DNA from: an uncultured Lachnospiraceae bacterium
GTDB taxonomy: Bacteria; Bacillota; Clostridia; Lachnospirales; Lachnospiraceae
Assembly (NCBI GenBank): GCA_947594855.1
Contig: CANQEL010000014.1
Coordinates: forward strand, 1-59,245
Direction: 5' to 3'
Length of the DNA: 59,245 nucleotides
Positions 54,518-59,245 of the stretch are shown here, in pieces. Under the pieces are notes generated by a model. The model saw only the letters and a program-made list of their open reading frames with translations. It had not been told where the DNA came from and did not search any database. The position numbers and the translations under genes were made by a program. Every line of letters begins with the position of its first letter. Position 1 is the stretch's first letter.

Positions 54518-55282
54518 TTATAATACTTTTGACAGGAAATCCACCAGTCTTGGCTCTTTAGGATTACCAAAAAATTCTTCAGGACTTCCTTCCTCTTTAA
54601 TCTTTCCTTCATCAATAAACAAAACTCTGTTGGCTACCTCTCTTGCAAATCCCATTTCATGGGTAACAACCACCATTGTCATTCCTTCTTTTGCAAGTTC
54701 TCTCATAAGTTCAAGCACTTCACCGACCATTTCAGGATCAAGCGCCGAAGTAGGTTCGTCAAACAGAATCACATCCGGGTTCATTGCAAGCGACCGTACA
54801 ATTGCTACTCTCTGTTTCTGTCCTCCCGAAAGTGTTGAAGGATACACATCCGCTTTGTCCTCAAGACCGATACGCTTAAGCAGCTTCATTGCCTTTTCTC
54901 TTTCCTCTTCTTTAATCTGTCTCTTCGTGCGTTTTTTCCCTTTATCCTTCTTCATATCTTTACATGCAACATAAACCGGAGCCAGCATAATATTTTCCAG
55001 AACCGTCTTATTGTTGAACAGATTAAAGTGCTGGAATACCATTCCTATGTGCCGGCGGTGTATATTTATATCCACGCTCATATCCGCAATATCCACACCA
55101 TTAAAAATAATACTTCCGCCCGTTGGGTCCTCCATACAGTTGAGACACCTTAAAAATGTACTTTTTCCGGAACCTGACGGCCCTATGACCGCTACTATAT
55201 CGCCTTTATTGATTGTAATGCTGATTCCGTTAAGAACCTTAACATCACCGAAGCTTTTCTCAAGATTAATTACGTCTATCAC
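54518..55282 (-). CDS. Polar amino acid ABC transporter ATP-binding protein (GlnQ-like)
   Basis: A 254-residue importer ATPase. It shows Walker [14 protein letters not shown]-loop VFQHFNLF, signature [16 protein letters not shown], Walker [13 protein letters not shown] and the switch histidine in [12 protein letters not shown] lysine-rich insertion (about 105-130) precedes the signature. It overlaps the permease by 17 nt. GlnQ-type transporters import glutamine or other polar amino acids; the precise substrate is not readable. Confidence 0.92.
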   Translation of the reverse strand: MIDVINLEKSFGDVKVLNGISITINKGDIVAVIGPSGSGKSTFLRCLNCMEDPTGGSIIFNGVDIADMSVDINIHRRHIGMVFQHFNLFNNKTVLENIMLAPVYVACKDMKKDKGKKRTKRQIKEEEREKAMKLLKRIGLEDKADVYPSTLSGGQKQRVAIVRSLAMNPDVILFDEPTSALDPEMVGEVLELMRELAKEGMTMVVVTHEMGFAREVANRVLFIDEGKIKEEGSPEEFFGNPKEPRLVDFLSKVL

Positions 55283-55976
55283 TTTTCTTAAGGCTCCTTT
55301 CCATCAATTTAATAAGCAGTGAAATCAACAGTACAAGCACTATATAAATAAGCGCCATTACAAGATAAGGCACCATAAACTCATAACTGTTGCTTCCGAT
55401 TAAATTAAATGCAACATAGAGGTCTGCTGCTCCCACAAAGCTTACTACAGATGTCTCCTTAATCAGTGTAATAAACTCATTACCAAGTGTAGGAAGAATA
55501 TTTTTTACAGCCTGGGGAATTACTATTTTACACATTGTAACTCCAAAGCCCAGCCCTACACTGCGTCCGGCTTCCATCTGTCCCGGGTCTACCGACTGGA
55601 TACCGCTTCTCATTATCTCAGATATGTAAGCCCCGCTGTTTAACCCAAACACAATCATGGATACTCTCACTCCGGTAAGATGAACCCCTATAATAGGAAG
55701 CATTACATAATAAAATACCAAAAGCTGTACTACCATCGGAGTCCCACGAAACAAAGCCACATAAAAGCTGCAGAATCCGTTCAGTATCCTCGGCAGAAGA
55801 TGGTATTTTGGAAATACACGTACCGTTGCAATAAGCGTTCCTATTATGATACCTATAATAAGTCCGCTTACAGCAATCAGAACAGTGTTTTTCAGACCTT
55901 CAGCTACCTTCACATAGCCATTCTGGTTCACAAATATATTAATAAAATTATTTATTTTAAGTCCAAAATTTCCCAT
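55266..55976 (-). CDS. Polar amino acid ABC transporter permease (HisM/GlnP type)
   Basis: A 236-residue membrane permease with about five helices and the coupling-helix motif [19 protein letters not shown]. It forms a homodimeric pore with the GlnQ-like ATPase. It lies between the binding protein (37-nt gap) and the ATPase (17-nt overlap). Confidence 0.92.
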   Translation of the reverse strand: MGNFGLKINNFINIFVNQNGYVKVAEGLKNTVLIAVSGLIIGIIIGTLIATVRVFPKYHLLPRILNGFCSFYVALFRGTPMVVQLLVFYYVMLPIIGVHLTGVRVSMIVFGLNSGAYISEIMRSGIQSVDPGQMEAGRSVGLGFGVTMCKIVIPQAVKNILPTLGNEFITLIKETSVVSFVGAADLYVAFNLIGSNSYEFMVPYLVMALIYIVLVLLISLLIKLMERSLKKSDRRN

Positions 55977-56013
55977 GTCTGTTTTTCCAATCTATATGTA
56001 TGATATGCAAAAT

Positions 56014-56862
56014 TTACTGTACTGCATTAATTGATTCAGTAATAGCCTCAGCAGGCGCTGCATCAATAATTACATATTTTATATTATTATTAATCATATC
56101 CTGTACTGCAAGCGAACCATTGCGGTAAGGAACACACTTTGCAGGAAGCCCTGCGAATCCCCAATCTTCATCACCTTCTACATAAAACTGTCCTGTTGTT
56201 CCTGACTGGACTCCTATTGAATCACTATCAGTAAGTTTATTTAACAGTTCTTCAACCGAAGCAGCATCCGTACATTTATCAAACGTTGTATCCTCTCCGG
56301 GCACGATAAGCCTCTGAGAAGCCTTATAATACGGTTCGCTGAAAGTAACATACTCTTCTCTTTCTTCATTTACTGTAAGTCCTGCCATTGCAATATCACA
56401 CTTGTGCTGTCCTACTGAAAGGCATACGGCATCAAACTCCATATTCTGGATAACAAGCTCCATTCCAAGATCTTTGGCAAGCAGCGCCGCAATCTCCATA
56501 TCAATTCCGTAATAGCTGTCGCCCTGGGTATATTCAAAAGGCTCAAATGCTGCATTGGTGGCTACTACGAGCTGGTCTTTTGAAGTATCAAGCTCAGCAG
56601 AAGTTACTGCCTCAGGCTCACCGTCGCTGAAATACTTGTCACATACCTCTTCAAGCGTTCCATCTTCTTTAATTTTCTTTACAAAATCATTTACTTTCTC
56701 CAAAAGTTCCGGCTGGTCTTTGTCAATACCGAAAGCATAGTCCTCATCAGTAAGGTCAATGTCGATAACTTTTGCAGCTTTACTACCGCCGGAGCCTCCG
56801 CATGCTGTCATTGAAACAGCGCATACTGCCATCAGAATAACTGCGATTATTTTCTTTTTCAT
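56014..56862 (-). CDS. Polar amino acid ABC substrate-binding lipoprotein, apparently circularly permuted
   Basis: A 282-residue lipoprotein (signal 1-20, Cys21 in MTAC). Residues 31-78 (IDIDLTDEDYAFGIDKDQ and LEKVNDFVKKIKEDGTLEEV, ending CDKYF) are the segment that closes the C-terminus of ordinary family members. Residues 98-282 begin with the usual mature N-terminus (LVVATNAAFEPFEY, YYGIDMEIAALLAKDLG) and stop at IIDAAPAEAITESINAVQ, exactly where 31-78 would normally follow. A linker of about 19 residues (79-97) joins the pieces. The fold is therefore the normal two-lobed one with moved termini. Substrate unknown; the partner permease and ATPase are typical. Confidence 0.85.
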   Translation of the reverse strand: MKKKIIAVILMAVCAVSMTACGGSGGSKAAKVIDIDLTDEDYAFGIDKDQPELLEKVNDFVKKIKEDGTLEEVCDKYFSDGEPEAVTSAELDTSKDQLVVATNAAFEPFEYTQGDSYYGIDMEIAALLAKDLGMELVIQNMEFDAVCLSVGQHKCDIAMAGLTVNEEREEYVTFSEPYYKASQRLIVPGEDTTFDKCTDAASVEELLNKLTDSDSIGVQSGTTGQFYVEGDEDWGFAGLPAKCVPYRNGSLAVQDMINNNIKYVIIDAAPAEAITESINAVQ

Positions 56863-56905
56863 ATTTTTTTCTTCCTTCCTTAAGAAAATTGTTATTTATA
56901 ACCAT

Positions 56906-56932
56906 ATTATATTCTAACAATGTTTCAGTCAA
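56906..56932 (-). promoter_or_regulatory. Promoter of the amino acid ABC operon
   Basis: Minus strand: TTGACT (complement of 56927-56932) and TATAAT (complement of 56906-56911), 15 nt apart; TAATAT two bases further gives a 17-nt spacing. It lies 44 nt upstream of the binding-protein start. Confidence 0.55.
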
Positions 56933-56950
56933 AAGACAAGTAAATAATAG

Positions 56951-57757
56951 TTAAAACAAATATTGATATTTTCTTGTGCGGCTCATTATAATATCCCTTA
57001 CTCTTTCTTTTACATTTTTATCATAATACGGTTCTTCTTCTAACAGTTTTTCTACATCCTTTCTGTGAAAATTAAATTTTATATGGCAGCCGCACACCTG
57101 CTCAACTACATCTAACTGCTCGTCAAAATCCTGACATATCGTTTTTGCCTTTGCAGATTGTATCATTTCTTCTATATAACCGCCTATCGGATAATCCATT
57201 GTTGTATCTGATAAAAGTGCAGAGCCATTATCAAATACAGGGCAATACTGATATTTTCCTTTTTCATCCGTTAATACTGCGATATTATGCATATGCCTGT
57301 CTTCGTTAAGAAACAGAGTATCTATTGTCATTATCTTACTGAAATATACATCAAACTCATTAAGCCCTGTAATTCGCATTATATTACTAACCACAAACTC
57401 CACCCTGTCAGTATAATTTTCAATTTTATATACCGCCTTAGTCAGGCTTTCTCCATACATATTTTTGAACAACCGTTCAAGAGTAATCATTTTCCAGCCT
57501 TCAGGAAGAAAATTTCTGCTCACACAACCCAGATATGAATTGTTATTATAAACTATTTTTTCTGTTTCATAATCCACATATTCATCCTGCTTCATATCGC
57601 TGTAACCTAAAAGTTTTGATACTATATATTCTGTCAGTCCTTCATAACCCGTATAATCAGCTTTATACCATACATTACCTTTATTCCATTTCAGCTGGTT
57701 ACCTTTTGATGATTGCCTGTTGTTATTTTTTATGTCCGATTCAAATAATTCTACCAT
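56951..57757 (-). CDS. Short HipA-like/CtkA-like protein kinase
   Basis: A 268-residue HipA-fold kinase lacking the N-terminal about 100-residue subdomain of classical HipA (about 440 residues). It shows a nucleotide lysine in WYKADYTGYEG (Lys32), catalytic NEDRHMHN (Asp153, Asn158) and the metal motif VFDNGSALL (Asp176). Classical HipA phosphorylates glutamyl-tRNA synthetase; short relatives include HipT and Helicobacter CtkA. It starts 5 nt after the HTH protein and must be co-transcribed with it. Toxin activity is plausible but not shown; targets cannot be inferred. Confidence 0.78.
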   Translation of the reverse strand: MVELFESDIKNNNRQSSKGNQLKWNKGNVWYKADYTGYEGLTEYIVSKLLGYSDMKQDEYVDYETEKIVYNNNSYLGCVSRNFLPEGWKMITLERLFKNMYGESLTKAVYKIENYTDRVEFVVSNIMRITGLNEFDVYFSKIMTIDTLFLNEDRHMHNIAVLTDEKGKYQYCPVFDNGSALLSDTTMDYPIGGYIEEMIQSAKAKTICQDFDEQLDVVEQVCGCHIKFNFHRKDVEKLLEEEPYYDKNVKERVRDIIMSRTRKYQYLF

Positions 57758-57762
57758 GTAGA

Positions 57763-58305
57763 TTACCTCTCAATCTTAATCCAGTAATTATCCTCTGCCA
57801 TTCTTCCCTCCGTCTTTTCTATAATCATAAATGGATCATAAAACGGCAGGTCAAGCTCGCGTAACATCAGTTTCATTTTATCCCTTGTACGCGGAAAACA
57901 TCTTGACTCCAGAAACTCCTCATAGTCCTTAAATGTGGGATGTTCTTCTTTTCCAAATGCTCTGGATATATTATCATTTGTATAATTATATATTTTTATC
58001 CTACAGTTTCTTTCATCTACATCAATAATCGTACATACCCTGTTATCTTCCATATACCATAGTCTAAGCGGATATGTTCTGTCCGGTATACGCCATTCTT
58101 CTTCCATATAAGGATAATTACCAAGCAATCTGGTTAAAGTTACAATCGGACCGGTAATATCATTATTTCCCGCTTCCCAGCGTTCAACTGTTTTGTATGA
58201 TATATTAACAAATTCAGCAAATTCTTTCTGTGTCAGATTAAGTTTTTTTCTTATTATTTTAATATCTTTTCCCTTTAATTGTTTTGGCAGCGCATATTTA
58301 TACAT
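57763..58305 (-). CDS. HTH regulator fused to a HipA-N/HipS-like domain
   Basis: A 180-residue protein (ATG 58305, GGAG 8 nt upstream; GTG 58314 is an alternative). An XRE/HipB-like helix-turn-helix occupies about residues 10-65 (IIRKKLNLTQKEFAEFVNIS, YKTVERWEAG). The C-terminal 95-100 residues (LRLWYMEDNRVCTIIDVDE, then ENYWIKIER-like end) look like a small beta-rich domain of the kind found at the N-terminus of HipA or as separate HipS. With the short kinase downstream this resembles a HipBST-like system with the B and S parts fused. The promoter carries operator-like sites matching a HipB-type autorepressor. The domain assignment of the C-terminal half is tentative. Confidence 0.7.
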   Translation of the reverse strand: MYKYALPKQLKGKDIKIIRKKLNLTQKEFAEFVNISYKTVERWEAGNNDITGPIVTLTRLLGNYPYMEEEWRIPDRTYPLRLWYMEDNRVCTIIDVDERNCRIKIYNYTNDNISRAFGKEEHPTFKDYEEFLESRCFPRTRDKMKLMLRELDLPFYDPFMIIEKTEGRMAEDNYWIKIER

Positions 58306-58326
58306 AATTCTCACTCCGGTTCCTTA

Positions 58327-58377
58327 TAATACTAATAAACATATATAATATGATATTATATATGTTTATTAGTATTA
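58327..58377. repeat. 25-bp perfect inverted repeat in the HTH-kinase leader
   Basis: Bases 58327-58351 and 58353-58377 are exact complements around a single central G, rich in A and T. Most of it would lie in the transcribed leader of the HTH gene, close to its ribosome binding site. It may form an RNA hairpin or serve as a binding site. Confidence 0.9.
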
Positions 58378-58435
58378 ATATACCCTTATTTTGAGGGTAT
58401 GTCAAGTATTTTTAACCCTTAAAATAAGGGTATAT
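58377..58435 (-). promoter_or_regulatory. Promoter with two HipB-like operator sites
   Basis: Minus strand: -35 TTGACA (complement of 58400-58405), 17-nt spacer, -10 TATATT (complement of 58377-58382). ACCCTTATTTTGAGGGT (58382-58398) lies inside the spacer and ACCCTTAAAATAAGGGT (58415-58431) just upstream; both are dyads with ACCC/GGGT ends, centres 33 bp apart. A 15-bp inverted repeat (58378-58392, 58421-58435) includes both. The layout suits autorepression by the HTH protein. Confidence 0.8.
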
Positions 58436-58446
58436 TTTGTCAGATT

Positions 58447-59157
58447 CTACTTTAAAGACATTATATATTCTTCCAGACATATTCCCTGAAAATGCATCTT
58501 TTCAGCTGCTTTTTCCCCAACATACCTGTAATGCCATGGTTCATTTATAACTCCCGTTATATCCTTTTTATCTGCAGGATAGCGCTGTATAAACCCATAT
58601 TTATATGAATTTTTGGAAAGCCAGCCATATACCTCATCCCTCGTACTTATTCCGGTATCCGCATTAATATCAACTGCAATACCTAACTGATGCTCGCTTG
58701 TTCCCGGAACTGCCACCCACTCTTTTGCAAGTTTTTCAGCTTCTTTTTTCGTCTTTCCCTCATTTTCATATTCTCTTATCTTTTCATCTAAGAGCTCCTG
58801 CTGTTTTTCCCAGGTCCTGTATCCCGCTGCAACAAATAAACCAAGTCCTTCTTTCCTTGCTTCATCAAACATTTCCTGAAGCTTAGGATATATTCTCGAA
58901 TCCACTTTCTGTCCGTTTGATAACTCTGTTAATTCTACTTTGTAATCATCAGGAATATAATTATCGCGGTTTACCAGTATAAGATTCCAGCCGTTATCCT
59001 CTCCTGCGGTATGATGCGCTATGTTGTCAGACTGTTTTGTAATAAAATGATTTTCAAAAATATCCTTATTAATTAAAAATATTCCTGATAATGCAACAAC
59101 CAATAGAATAACAGTTATCACCATATGTTTTACTTTCCGCCCTAAATGCCTCTTCAT
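58447..59157 (-). CDS. VanY-type D-alanyl-D-alanine carboxypeptidase
   Basis: A 236-residue, membrane-anchored zinc carboxypeptidase (N-terminal hydrophobic segment about 12-29). The peptidase M15 motif is complete: SEHQLGIAVDIN (His156, Asp163) and EPWHYRYVG (Glu206, His209). It trims terminal D-Ala from peptidoglycan stem peptides. No vancomycin-resistance genes are adjacent, so a general cell-wall role is likelier. It ends upstream of the HTH-kinase promoter. Confidence 0.9.
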   Translation of the reverse strand: MKRHLGRKVKHMVITVILLVVALSGIFLINKDIFENHFITKQSDNIAHHTAGEDNGWNLILVNRDNYIPDDYKVELTELSNGQKVDSRIYPKLQEMFDEARKEGLGLFVAAGYRTWEKQQELLDEKIREYENEGKTKKEAEKLAKEWVAVPGTSEHQLGIAVDINADTGISTRDEVYGWLSKNSYKYGFIQRYPADKKDITGVINEPWHYRYVGEKAAEKMHFQGICLEEYIMSLK

Positions 59158-59245
59158 TTATCTTAATGCCTCCCTATTTAGTCAAGTGTTTTTTCCTTAT
59201 TTTTCAAGGAATTTTTCAATTCATATCTCAGATGAATAAGCCAAG

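Noticed and set aside
56014-56862. Substrate-binding gene considered truncated or frame-damaged at its 3' end
   Set aside because: The missing C-terminal piece is present at the N-terminus, so the gene is complete and apparently permuted.
58447-59157. Vancomycin-resistance cluster suggested by the VanY-type enzyme
   Set aside because: No vanHAX or van regulator genes are adjacent; a general cell-wall carboxypeptidase explains it.

Overview
The window comes from a low-GC, endospore-forming Firmicute, most likely a gut Lachnospiraceae-type Clostridium. The evidence is a complete spoIIIA operon, a SleC-type cortex-lytic-like protein, AT-rich DNA with GGAGG ribosome binding sites, and secreted proteins with lysine-rich Ig-like (Big_2) modules. 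No tRNA, rRNA, CRISPR array or phage structural gene was recognised.

Region 1 (1 to about 5.35 kb, visibly more GC-rich) is the right part of an integrative mobilizable element. It has a palindrome-rich leader, a small HTH-like protein, a pMV158-type oriT (917-944), a MobV/Pre relaxase, two small proteins (one an XRE regulator behind a promoter framed by a 13-bp inverted repeat) and a large serine recombinase. The recombinase 3' end runs into a possible chimeric attachment site. A cargo P-loop kinase follows, and then a truncated lipoprotein gene that marks the likely junction with the chromosome.

Region 2 (5.6-17.7 kb) holds a DUF1836 regulator, two secreted Big_2-module proteins (a CE1-like esterase and a tandem DUF3237-like protein), tag, a heterodimeric ABC exporter, a small membrane-protein pair divergent from an XRE regulator, and a large secreted CotH-kinase/BspA-repeat protein. 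Region 3 (17.7-31 kb) is the conserved Clostridial block, all on the minus strand: spoIIIAA-AH, Asp23, nusB, xseA, xseB, ispA, dxs, tlyA, nadK, argR. yebC follows argR, where recN is common in relatives. Region 4 (31-43.9 kb) has aroE (the only plus-strand gene here), a DUF815 AAA+ ATPase, argS, aroA, a very large RND transporter with a coiled-coil insertion, and a second heterodimeric ABC exporter apparently in one operon with it.

Region 5 (44-54.4 kb) holds the SleC-like protein, a polysaccharide deacetylase, hflX, a TPR lipoprotein, ilvE, a 21-bp-repeat coiled-coil protein, a C39-like lipoprotein and a two-component system with a third membrane partner. Region 6 (54.5-59.2 kb) has a polar amino acid ABC transporter whose binding protein is circularly permuted. 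It also has a two-gene HipA-like kinase module in which the HTH protein carries an extra C-terminal domain, behind a promoter with a 25-bp perfect palindrome and paired operator-like sites, and a VanY-type carboxypeptidase.

The observations most worth following are the circularly permuted substrate-binding protein (56014-56862), the HTH-fusion/short HipA kinase pair with its operator-promoter (56951-58435), the oriT and att-like features of the mobile element, and the RND/ABC export operon.
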